Made by a program: the position numbers and the translations under genes. Of a stretch of 5,441 nt of DNA, positions 1-5,441 are shown piece after piece. Source of the DNA: Nitrospinaceae bacterium. GTDB lineage: Bacteria; Nitrospinota; Nitrospinia; Nitrospinales; VA-1. The notes under the pieces were generated by a model, which ran no database searches, was not told the origin of the DNA, and worked only from the letters and a program-made list of their open reading frames with translations. The stretch is from contig DUAA01000297.1 in NCBI GenBank assembly GCA_012961055.1, positions 1-5,441 of the forward strand. The letters are read 5' to 3'. Position 1 is the stretch's first letter. Each line of letters opens with the position of its first letter.

Positions 1-64
1 CCCTCTGTCGAAAGGGGGAATTAGCAAAGACCCATTAAGCTGAGAATAACGTTTGCTCGTCGGA
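1..64. other. Left edge, no gene assignable
   Basis: All three forward frames reach a stop codon within the first 42 bases (TAG at 22-24, TAA at 34-36, TGA at 40-42). This stretch could therefore hold the last few codons of a gene lying to the left, but too little is present to say which frame, if any, is used. A short complementary pair, CCCT at 1-4 and AGGG at 13-16, is too weak to call a terminator. Nothing else was recognised here. Confidence 0.3.
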
Positions 65-70
65 TAAAAT
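41..70 (+). promoter_or_regulatory. Possible sigma-70-type promoter for ettA
   Basis: TAAAAT at 65-70 matches five of six bases of the TATAAT -10 consensus and lies in an AT-rich patch. The bases 17 upstream (TGAGAA, 41-46) are a poor -35. An alternative pairs TTGCTC (53-58) with TACAAA (74-79) at a short 15-base spacing. Either would place the transcript start upstream of the 86-101 hairpin, giving ettA a leader of roughly 40-50 bases. Low confidence, because AT-rich sequence produces such matches by chance. Confidence 0.2.
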
Positions 71-85
71 TATTACAAATTTCCA

Positions 86-113
86 CCGGCGACTACGCTG
101 GAATAACTTTTTT
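86..113 (+). terminator. Leader hairpin plus T-run before ettA
   Basis: CCGGCG (86-91) pairs with CGCTGG (96-101) through five Watson-Crick pairs and one G-T wobble, around the tetraloop ACTA. Six T residues follow at 108-113. The T-run starts six bases after the stem rather than directly against it, so this is a weak intrinsic terminator at best. It could end a transcript arriving from the left, or be a structured 5' leader of ettA close to its ribosome binding site. The structure is visible in the sequence; its function is inferred. Confidence 0.35.
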
Positions 114-115
114 AT

Positions 116-122
116 AGAGAGG
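116..122 (+). promoter_or_regulatory. Ribosome binding site of ettA
   Basis: AGAGAGG ends four bases before the ATG at 127. The GAGG core matches the anti-Shine-Dalgarno sequence, though the spacing is short. It supports ATG 127 over the next in-frame ATG at 151, as does the N-terminus, which aligns with the usual EttA start a few residues before the first ATPase domain. Confidence 0.6.
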
Positions 123-126
123 TTTT

Positions 127-1803
127 ATGTCGGGAGAATATATTTTCACTATGCAGGATCTGACCAAACACTATGGACGGAATGATGTTTTGAAAGGAAT
201 CAACCTTTGTTTTTACCACGGCGCAAAGATTGGAATCGTCGGAGAGAATGGATCAGGCAAATCCACGCTTCTAAAAATCATGGCAGGAGAAGACCAAGAG
301 TTTGAAGGACGTGCTGCTCCATTAAAAGGAACGACAATCGGGTTTCTATCGCAGGAACCATCTTTGGACAATGAGCAAACGGTCAGGGAAAATGTTGAGC
401 AGGCTTTTGGAGATATCAAGAAAATGATCGAAGATTTCAACGAAATTAGCGCAAAAATGGCCGAGCCTATGTCTGATGAAGAGATGGAAAAAGCCCTAGA
501 GAAAATGAGTCGGCTTCAAGATCAAATTGACGCAGCAGGAGGATGGGAACTGGACCGACAAGTTGAGGTTGCTATGGATGCTCTCGTTCTTCCCCCCGAT
601 GATCAAAAAGCTGGGACTCTTTCTGGAGGCGAAGCTCGACGAGTTGCACTTTGCAAACTTCTCTTACAGAAACCCGACATGATTCTTCTTGATGAACCCA
701 CCAATCATCTTGATGCCGAAACCGTGCAATGGCTGGAAAACACACTCTCCAGTTATCCTGGCAATATCATTGTTTCCACTCATGACCGTTATTTTCTCGA
801 CAATATTACACAATGGATCCTAGAATTGGAAAGCGGCAAAGGCAAACCGTTTGAAGGCAACTACAGTTCCTGGCTGGAACAAAAGGCGGAGGTTCTCAGA
901 AGAAGAGAGAAAACTGCTTCGACCTTGCAAAAACGTCTGGAAAAGGAATTGCAGTGGCTGAAGGAAACTCCCGGAGCACGACGTAAACACAACAAAGGCA
1001 GGATCAACGAATACGAAAAACTATCTACACGAAAGATAGACATGGATGATAACTCGCTTGAAATACAAATTGCTCCCGGACCTCAACTCGGCCAACAAGT
1101 TATCGAAGCTGAATCTCTTACCAAAGGCTACCAGGAGGGAGACCCCATCATAAAAGATCTTACATTTTCGGTGCCGCGTGGAGCGGTGGTCGGGTTGATC
1201 GGACCTAATGGAGCCGGGAAAACCACCTTGTTTCGTATGATAGCCAAAGAAGAAAACCCTGACTCGGGAAGTCTTAAGCTGGGCTCCACCGTACAACTAT
1301 CCTATGTTGATCAACATCGCCACGACCTAAACTCCGACAATTCTGTGTTTGAAGAAATCACTGGCGGCACTGAACATATAGAGGTCGCCGGAAAGACAAT
1401 CAGTTCCAGAGCTTATGTGGGTCGATTCAACTTTAAAGGCACGGATCAACAAAAAAAGGTAGGCGAACTTTCCGGCGGAGAGCGCAACCGGGTCCACCTA
1501 GCAAAATTACTCAGAAGAGGTGGCAACGTCTTGCTTCTGGATGAGCCCACCAACGACCTGGACGTAACCACTCTGCGCAATCTAGAAAACGCAATCCTTG
1601 ATTTTAGCGGGTGTGTTCTAGTCATCAGCCATGATCGATTTTTTTTAGATCGCATTTGTACGCATCTTCTGGTTTTTGAAGGAAACAGCAAAGTAAGGTG
1701 GTTCGAGGGAAATTTTGAAGAATATCAGGAAAAAAGAAAACAAGAATTAGGAGGAAAAGAAGAGAACAGACGATCAAAATATAAAAAGCTTACAATTCAC
1801 TAG
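127..1803 (+). CDS. ettA: Energy-dependent translational throttle protein EttA (ABC-F ATPase)
   Basis: This is a soluble cytoplasmic ABC-F protein of 558 residues; E. coli EttA is about 555. By family knowledge it binds the ribosomal E site and gates the first steps of elongation according to the ATP/ADP ratio. Visible are two ATP-binding domains. The first has Walker A GENGSGKST (39-47), signature LSGGE (165-169), Walker B ending at catalytic E190, and switch H219. The second has Walker A GPNGAGKTT (359-367), LSGGE (448-452), Walker B ending at E473, and H502. A charged helical insert at about 98-140 is the EttA-type arm. The basic linker at about 243-322, opening with EGNYSSWLEQK, is the P-site tRNA interaction motif. 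The C-terminal KYKKL-type basic end also fits EttA rather than Uup, YheS or a resistance ABC-F. All key residues are intact. It is convergent with the downstream cytochrome gene and appears monocistronic within the window. Confidence 0.96.
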   Translation: MSGEYIFTMQDLTKHYGRNDVLKGINLCFYHGAKIGIVGENGSGKSTLLKIMAGEDQEFEGRAAPLKGTTIGFLSQEPSLDNEQTVRENVEQAFGDIKKMIEDFNEISAKMAEPMSDEEMEKALEKMSRLQDQIDAAGGWELDRQVEVAMDALVLPPDDQKAGTLSGGEARRVALCKLLLQKPDMILLDEPTNHLDAETVQWLENTLSSYPGNIIVSTHDRYFLDNITQWILELESGKGKPFEGNYSSWLEQKAEVLRRREKTASTLQKRLEKELQWLKETPGARRKHNKGRINEYEKLSTRKIDMDDNSLEIQIAPGPQLGQQVIEAESLTKGYQEGDPIIKDLTFSVPRGAVVGLIGPNGAGKTTLFRMIAKEENPDSGSLKLGSTVQLSYVDQHRHDLNSDNSVFEEITGGTEHIEVAGKTISSRAYVGRFNFKGTDQQKKVGELSGGERNRVHLAKLLRRGGNVLLLDEPTNDLDVTTLRNLENAILDFSGCVLVISHDRFFLDRICTHLLVFEGNSKVRWFEGNFEEYQEKRKQELGGKEENRRSKYKKLTIH

Positions 1804-1963
1804 GCATAAGGCTAACTAGTACTAGCTTCATTTAGCAGACAACCTATTCTCACGGCTTGATAAACTATGATTAGAGGTTCTTCGTCACTGTGATCCTCAA
1901 AAAGCTCTGTCTTGTCATTTTAAATGTAGTGAAGAGTTCAGGGACTCAGGTTTTTCGACTTCT
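1804..1963. other. Convergent intergenic gap between ettA and cytochrome gene
   Basis: This is 160 bases without a credible gene. An imperfect stem, AAG-CTA (1808-1814, one bulged G) with TAGCTT (1823-1828), sits just after the ettA stop but lacks a T-run, so it is not called as a terminator. A 10-base palindrome, CTAGTACTAG, lies at 1816-1825. The right two thirds resemble a degenerate dispersed repeat and are listed separately. No intrinsic terminator was found on either strand, so termination of both genes here may depend on Rho or on weak structures. Confidence 0.5.
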
Positions 1964-1979
1964 TCAAAGGTCTCTTGAC
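1874..1979. repeat. Possible degenerate dispersed intergenic repeat
   Basis: Two stretches resemble opposite orientations of a short repeat common between genes in many bacterial genomes, of the general form GTCATTCTGA...GAAGAATCT. GAGGTTCTTCGTCACT begins at 1874 and continues to TCCTCA, which ends at 1899; this reads like the reverse orientation. TTGTCATTTTAAATGTAGTG begins at 1912 and is followed by GAAGAG and GGGACTCAGG, like the forward orientation. A further inverted arm, with TTTTTCGACTTCTTC and ending TTGAC at 1979, may mirror GTCA at 1914 and would run into the last codons of the cytochrome gene. The resemblance is from memory of the motif and the copies are clearly decayed. A chance AT-rich resemblance is not excluded. 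Confidence 0.3.
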
Positions 1980-2425
1980 TCGAGGGAGCGAATATATTGT
2001 ATCAACACCCATATTTTCCAATCCACCAGATCAGAGTATGCAGGCATAGTCGTGCCCCGAATGCCTTTCTTGATGGCAAAGAACATCTGCCCATCCGAAA
2101 TAGTTCTCATTATTTCAGAGCAGGTAAAGTTTCGCGCAGGAGGATTGGCTTCCAACCCCATATGCCCAACTCCACTCCCCTTTTTTCCATGACAGTGCCG
2201 GCACTGAAGGGGAGTAGCCTGAGTTTGATAAAGCAACCTCCCCTTCTCAATTCGCTTTTTCGAAACAGCAAGAGGACTGACCAAATTCAAAAATTCATCA
2301 GGAGCTTTTGAGGTCTGCCGCTTTTGCGGACATTGAGATTTTTCCGGTTCATGATCTGCAAAAGCAGGAGACATCCACATCAATGCCACAAAAAAAATCA
2401 TCCCAGACATCCGATACATGCTCAT
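1964..2425 (-). CDS. Periplasmic monoheme c-type cytochrome (class I-like)
   Basis: This is a 153-residue exported electron carrier. The N-terminus is a signal peptide: a short basic start, a hydrophobic core, and a probable cleavage site after AFA (21-23), so the mature protein lies outside the inner membrane. A single haem-binding CRHCH at 75-79 gives covalent haem attachment and the proximal histidine. TTMPAYS places Met127 as the likely sixth ligand. The KGRLLYQ helix before the haem site and the WVLIQYIRSL helix at the C-terminus are the usual first and last helices of the cytochrome c fold. Two extra cysteines (32 and 102) lie outside the haem motif. The frame stays open to a TTG at 2438-2440 (158 residues), but that start has no Shine-Dalgarno sequence; ATG 2425 was chosen, with ATG 2419 also possible. 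The gene lies about 90 bases downstream of the sensor kinase on the same strand. The redox partner is unknown. Confidence 0.85.
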   Translation of the reverse strand: MSMYRMSGMIFFVALMWMSPAFADHEPEKSQCPQKRQTSKAPDEFLNLVSPLAVSKKRIEKGRLLYQTQATPLQCRHCHGKKGSGVGHMGLEANPPARNFTCSEIMRTISDGQMFFAIKKGIRGTTMPAYSDLVDWKIWVLIQYIRSLESRDL

Positions 2426-2468
2426 TTTTATTAGGCTCAAAATTAACCAGGAATTAATGTTGGATAGT

Positions 2469-2497
2469 ATTTAAGAAAGTATATTGCATTGGAGCAA
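2469..2497 (-). promoter_or_regulatory. Weak candidate promoter for the cytochrome gene
   Basis: On the - strand, TTGCTC (2492-2497) and TTAAAT (2469-2474) are separated by 17 bases. They match three of six and four of six consensus bases, with a second AT-rich TATACT nearby. If real, it would start transcription about 35 bases before ATG 2425 and allow the cytochrome to be expressed apart from the kinase. The 89-base gap between the kinase stop and ATG 2425 contains no recognisable terminator, so read-through from the kinase is equally possible. Confidence 0.2.
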
Positions 2498-2514
2498 ACA
2501 GAAAATCAAAAATT

Positions 2515-4956
2515 TTATACTTCGATGACTGGAAAGGTCAAGGAGAACGTCGTTCCTTTTCCCACCTGAGAGGAGACATCAATCTTTCCGCCGATTTTCA
2601 CTACCAACTGATGGACAATGTTTAACCCCAAACCGGTCCCCTTGCCCTGCTCCTTGGTAGTAAAAAATGGATCATATATTTTTGACAAGTATTTTTGTGG
2701 AATGCCCGGCCCCGCATCTTTAATTATCGCCAAAATGTTTCCATTTGAATATTCTGTTGAGACTCTCAGTTCCCCTTTCCCTTCCATCGCCTGCACAGCA
2801 TTTGTCAGAAGGTTGATAAAGATCTGCTGAACTTCTTCCGGTTTTGCTTTAATAGGCGGTATGTCGGAAAAATTCTTATCCAGTTTAATATCATTGTTAT
2901 AGGAAGTAAGAATGGCCATCTGGATAGCCGCATCGATCAATTCGTTGAGGTTCACATCCTGTTCTTCCACGGTCATTGACGAACGCACATAACCCGACAT
3001 ATTTAAAATAATGGAAGCCATATGCTTGGAACGGTCAAAAACTTTGTTGGCATATTTTTGGATTTTTTCCTCGTCCTTTTCCCCTATAATCGCTTCTGTA
3101 AAACCCATAATAGAAACCAGTGGATTGTTTAACTCGTGCGCAATGCCTGCAGTAAGGGTGCCGAGGCCAGACAGTTTTTCCACCATTGCCAGTTGGTCAT
3201 GCAATTCCACATCTTCAGTAACATCTCTTAAAAGGAGTCCAAGTCTCTTACCGCTGTCGTCATGAATGACGATATCAAAAACCTGAAAAGCGAAAACCCT
3301 TCCATCCAGTTTGACAGTTTGTTTCAAGCTTTGCAGAGAGGGAGACTCCTTTGGGACAAGAGGGTCCTGAGCGGTATAACATCTTATGGTCTGGTTTCTA
3401 AGCTTTCGGGAAGAAACCGAAACCACTTCGTTCCGAAAGTTGTGGAGTTCATCATGTAAAACCTTCCAAGCTGGAGTGGACTCGAGCCTCAAGTCATTTA
3501 AGGAATATCCTTGAAGCTCATCGGCAGTTTGTCCGACAACATTTTCAAATGTCTCATTCACATATTCTATTTTCAGATAGGGATCAAAAATAACCACCGC
3601 ATCGGGAACGCTCCTGAGAATACTATCGGTGTATTTCTTGAGATAAAGAACCTCCTCAGTTTTTTCGAGTACCTGGGTTTCCAAACCTGAAAAAGACTGT
3701 TGTAGAAGATTGTTCATCTGATTTACTTCATTGGCAAGCGCCTCAAGTTCGTCCCCGGTTTTAATCTCCAATGGATCCACTCTTTCACCTTTGCCAATAC
3801 GCTCTGCAGCTTTCTGAAGTTTACGAATAGGTTGGACGATTTTCTTTGCTGCTAGGGAACCCATACCTCCAATCAACAGAATGGAAACCACTCCCGCCAT
3901 GGAGACCCATAAAAAAAGTTTTTGCATAGGGGCAAATAACTCATCTGAAGCTTGCCACGCAAAGGTGTACCAAGTTTTACTCTGCGAGCGTGCTATCCAT
4001 TCCCGAGTCTGTTCCAGAGGTGAAAACCCGATAATAGAAAGTTCTTCTCCGCCATGACCATCTCCCATAGTTTGAGCCCAATCCGGATTTTTCCCTGTAA
4101 CACTCTTAACCAGAACCGGGTCTGGCAACACAAATCCCGTTGGCAATATAGGACAATCGAGCACCATCCCTCTCGAATCGATCATCATGACATGGCCCGT
4201 TTCACCAAAAGTAATCGGTTCTAGGTAACCAGAAAAAAACTCCTTCGTGTCAAAAATATGATGTAAAACCCCAATGGTCTTTTCTTTTTCATTCAGAATG
4301 GGGAAGGCAAAGTTCATCAGGAACGATTGAGCTTTTTCATTAAACGTAATCGGACCTATATAAACAAAATCTTTTCCTCCTACGATGGTTTTTTCCCAAT
4401 CGGATTTGTCGGCATGGAGGAATTCAGGAAAGTCATTAACGCTAGCCCTAAGAATCCCAAATGCATCAGTGATGTATAAGGCTCTAGTCGCCAGGACGGA
4501 CAAGGTTTTTCTTTTCTGAAAATTTTGAAGGACACGACTGGACTCTTCATCCAAAAGGGGCCGAGACGAGCCAAGGGCCAAGGTCTTTGCCGATTCCAGA
4601 ATAAATTTTTCCTGTGTTATGGGATCAATAGCCAAGAGTGTCTGGTTAAAACTCTCAATGGCAGATCGGATGACAGGGTGAGCGGCATGACGGATATTCC
4701 TTGAAATCTCACCCTCAATGAGCAGGTCTATTTTGGTGGAAGTTTCGTAGGCTAAAGCCTTAAAGCTAGCCCCGATCAACTCCTGCAAGGACCTTGTCCC
4801 CTGCAGATAGGAAAGGATCATAGCCAACATCAAGGGCAACGCGCCAACCCCAAGCATAGTCCAGATCAGCTTATTTTTTAATCCGGTACGTACGCCCTTT
4901 CGTGCTTCCCCTGCGCCATCACTACGAACAGAGGCGTTGTCTTGAGTAATATCCAT
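2515..4956 (-). CDS. Membrane sensor histidine kinase (Cache-HAMP-PAS-HisKA-HATPase)
   Basis: This is an 813-residue inner-membrane sensor kinase that autophosphorylates on histidine and passes phosphate to a response regulator. In order: a cytoplasmic N-tail; membrane helix 1 (about 29-52); a large extracytoplasmic region (about 53-346) whose length and FGETGHVMMIDSRG-type segment suggest a double Cache ligand-binding domain; membrane helix 2 (about 347-370); HAMP (about 370-422); a short coiled coil; a PAS domain starting near 442 (SVPDAVVIFDP); HisKA with phospho-acceptor His607 in HELNNPL; and an HATPase with N-box NLLTNAVQAM (715-724), G1 DAGPGI (747-752), F-box DPFFTTK (762-768) and G2 GKGTGLGL (771-778). 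All catalytic boxes are intact. The H-box style is that of NtrB/AtoS-like kinases. It has no receiver of its own. GAGAAG lies eight bases before the ATG. The gene starts 33 bases after the response regulator stop, so the two are probably co-transcribed and cognate. The ligand cannot be told from sequence. Confidence 0.93.
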   Translation of the reverse strand: MDITQDNASVRSDGAGEARKGVRTGLKNKLIWTMLGVGALPLMLAMILSYLQGTRSLQELIGASFKALAYETSTKIDLLIEGEISRNIRHAAHPVIRSAIESFNQTLLAIDPITQEKFILESAKTLALGSSRPLLDEESSRVLQNFQKRKTLSVLATRALYITDAFGILRASVNDFPEFLHADKSDWEKTIVGGKDFVYIGPITFNEKAQSFLMNFAFPILNEKEKTIGVLHHIFDTKEFFSGYLEPITFGETGHVMMIDSRGMVLDCPILPTGFVLPDPVLVKSVTGKNPDWAQTMGDGHGGEELSIIGFSPLEQTREWIARSQSKTWYTFAWQASDELFAPMQKLFLWVSMAGVVSILLIGGMGSLAAKKIVQPIRKLQKAAERIGKGERVDPLEIKTGDELEALANEVNQMNNLLQQSFSGLETQVLEKTEEVLYLKKYTDSILRSVPDAVVIFDPYLKIEYVNETFENVVGQTADELQGYSLNDLRLESTPAWKVLHDELHNFRNEVVSVSSRKLRNQTIRCYTAQDPLVPKESPSLQSLKQTVKLDGRVFAFQVFDIVIHDDSGKRLGLLLRDVTEDVELHDQLAMVEKLSGLGTLTAGIAHELNNPLVSIMGFTEAIIGEKDEEKIQKYANKVFDRSKHMASIILNMSGYVRSSMTVEEQDVNLNELIDAAIQMAILTSYNNDIKLDKNFSDIPPIKAKPEEVQQIFINLLTNAVQAMEGKGELRVSTEYSNGNILAIIKDAGPGIPQKYLSKIYDPFFTTKEQGKGTGLGLNIVHQLVVKIGGKIDVSSQVGKGTTFSLTFPVIEV

Positions 4957-4964
4957 GGAGTCAA

Positions 4965-4970
4965 CTTCTC
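4965..4970 (-). promoter_or_regulatory. Ribosome binding site of the sensor kinase
   Basis: On the - strand, GAGAAG lies eight bases upstream of ATG 4956. It is a moderate match, clearly weaker than the site in front of the response regulator, which would fit less kinase than regulator being made from one transcript. No terminator or promoter was seen in the 33 bases between the two genes. Confidence 0.5.
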
Positions 4971-4989
4971 ATTATTATGGATATCCAGT

Positions 4990-5412
4990 TCAGACATAAT
5001 CAAATTTTTGCGGAGCTGCAAGCGCTTCTGCAACTTTTTCTAACAGCTTTACTTTCTCAATAGGTTTAACCATATAATCCATCACACCCTTTTTTAACAA
5101 CGAAACAGCCAAAGCTGAATCTGGATAACCTGTAACAACAACGATCGGAATAGAAGGAGCATTTCGTTTCAAATATTCAATGGTCTCAATACCATTAACC
5201 TTAGGCATCCTGATATCACAAATAATCATTCCAACTTGTAGCAGGTTGGAACCCGACTTCATCAAAGTAACGCCTTCTTCACCATCTGACGCTTCAATCA
5301 CATTGTAATTTGCCTCTTCCAATTGAAGTCTCAATACCTCTCTAACTTCTGATTCATCATCTATGATTAGGATTTTACCTTTGACGCTGGCTGCTTGGTC
5401 TATCAGGGACAT
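4990..5412 (-). CDS. Single-domain response regulator (receiver only)
   Basis: This is a 140-residue cytoplasmic phospho-receiver with no output domain. The CheY-like fold spans about residues 12-132. The acidic pair is D18 and D19 (ILIIDDE); the phospho-acceptor is D66 in ICDIRMP; the switch threonine is T94 (VVVTGYPD); the conserved lysine is K116 in MVKP. All residues needed for Mg2+ binding and phosphorylation are present. The protein ends about eight residues after the fold (APQKFDYV), leaving no room for a DNA-binding or enzymatic domain, so it must act by binding a partner or by relaying phosphate, as CheY, DivK or Spo0F do. It lies immediately upstream of the sensor kinase, which is its likely phosphodonor. 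The stop codon TGA at 4990-4992 is unambiguous, so this is not a truncation by the window edge. Genes further upstream, beyond the window, may belong to the same operon. Confidence 0.92.
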   Translation of the reverse strand: MSLIDQAASVKGKILIIDDESEVREVLRLQLEEANYNVIEASDGEEGVTLMKSGSNLLQVGMIICDIRMPKVNGIETIEYLKRNAPSIPIVVVTGYPDSALAVSLLKKGVMDYMVKPIEKVKLLEKVAEALAAPQKFDYV

Positions 5413-5417
5413 ATCGA

Positions 5418-5423
5418 CCTCCT
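5418..5423 (-). promoter_or_regulatory. Strong ribosome binding site of the response regulator
   Basis: On the - strand, AGGAGG, extended to TAGGAGGT, lies five bases before ATG 5412. It is a near-perfect Shine-Dalgarno sequence at good spacing and fixes the start codon. It is the strongest site in the window. Only 18 further bases remain before the edge, so the promoter cannot be seen. Confidence 0.85.
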
Positions 5424-5441
5424 ACTCAAAAATTAGAAAAG

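Noticed and set aside
213..1691. Several reverse-strand open frames inside ettA
   Set aside because: They are antisense shadows of a gene with two complete ATPase sites. The translations are low-complexity or unlike any family recognised.
1808..1828. Stem-loop just after the ettA stop as an intrinsic terminator
   Set aside because: The stem is only six pairs with a bulged G, is AT-rich, and has no T-run on either side.
1890..2311. Forward-strand open frames of about 100 codons across the gap and the cytochrome gene
   Set aside because: They lie antisense to a cytochrome gene with a signal peptide, a haem motif and a Met ligand. Their own translations show no recognisable domain and no convincing ribosome binding site.
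4952..4987. Palindromes TCCATGGA (4952-4959) and TGGATATCCA (4978-4987) as operator sites between regulator and kinase
   Set aside because: They are short, unrelated to each other, and one overlaps the kinase start codon. Palindromes of this size occur by chance, and the 33-base gap shows no promoter.
1..5441. CRISPR array, tRNA or rRNA gene, insertion sequence, phage genes or a toxin-antitoxin or defence module
   Set aside because: No regularly spaced repeats, cloverleaf-like segment, transposase or integrase motif, or paired small toxin-antitoxin frames were seen. Four ordinary genes occupy almost all of the window.

Overview
The window carries four complete protein genes. One is on the + strand at the left (ettA). 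The other three are on the - strand and fill the rest: a response regulator, a sensor kinase and a c-type cytochrome, transcribed in that order from right to left. The ettA gene and the cytochrome gene converge on a 160-base gap. Base composition is moderately AT-rich throughout. A secreted c-type cytochrome, a Cache-type sensor kinase and a full EttA point to a respiring Gram-negative-type bacterium. The styles of kinase, receiver and cytochrome recall Nitrospinota or Desulfobacterota-like lineages, but that placement is an impression from the proteins and is weakly supported.

Layout. Bases 1-126 are a leader with a possible promoter, a GC-rich hairpin followed by a T-run, and a Shine-Dalgarno site. 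Bases 127-1803 encode EttA, the ABC-F translational throttle, intact with both ATPase sites, the arm and the P-site tRNA interaction linker. Bases 1804-1963 are the convergent gap; much of it looks like degenerate copies of a dispersed intergenic repeat, and no convincing terminator was found. Bases 1964-2425 (reverse) encode a small periplasmic monoheme cytochrome c. Bases 2515-4956 (reverse) encode an 813-residue membrane histidine kinase (extracytoplasmic Cache-like sensor, HAMP, PAS, HisKA, HATPase). Bases 4990-5412 (reverse) encode a stand-alone receiver-domain response regulator with a very strong ribosome binding site.

How the genes fit together. The receiver and the kinase are 33 bases apart, share a strand and form a plausible two-component pair. 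The receiver has no output domain, so the signal must pass to a further protein or act by protein-protein contact. The cytochrome follows the kinase after about 90 bases on the same strand and may be co-transcribed, although a weak promoter is possible in the gap. EttA is unrelated housekeeping. The window looks mostly like ordinary chromosome; no phage, transposase, CRISPR array, RNA gene or clearly novel system was recognised. The points most worth a second look are the output-less receiver paired with a Cache/PAS kinase, the cytochrome at the end of that cluster, and the repeat-like gap that runs into the cytochrome's 3' end.
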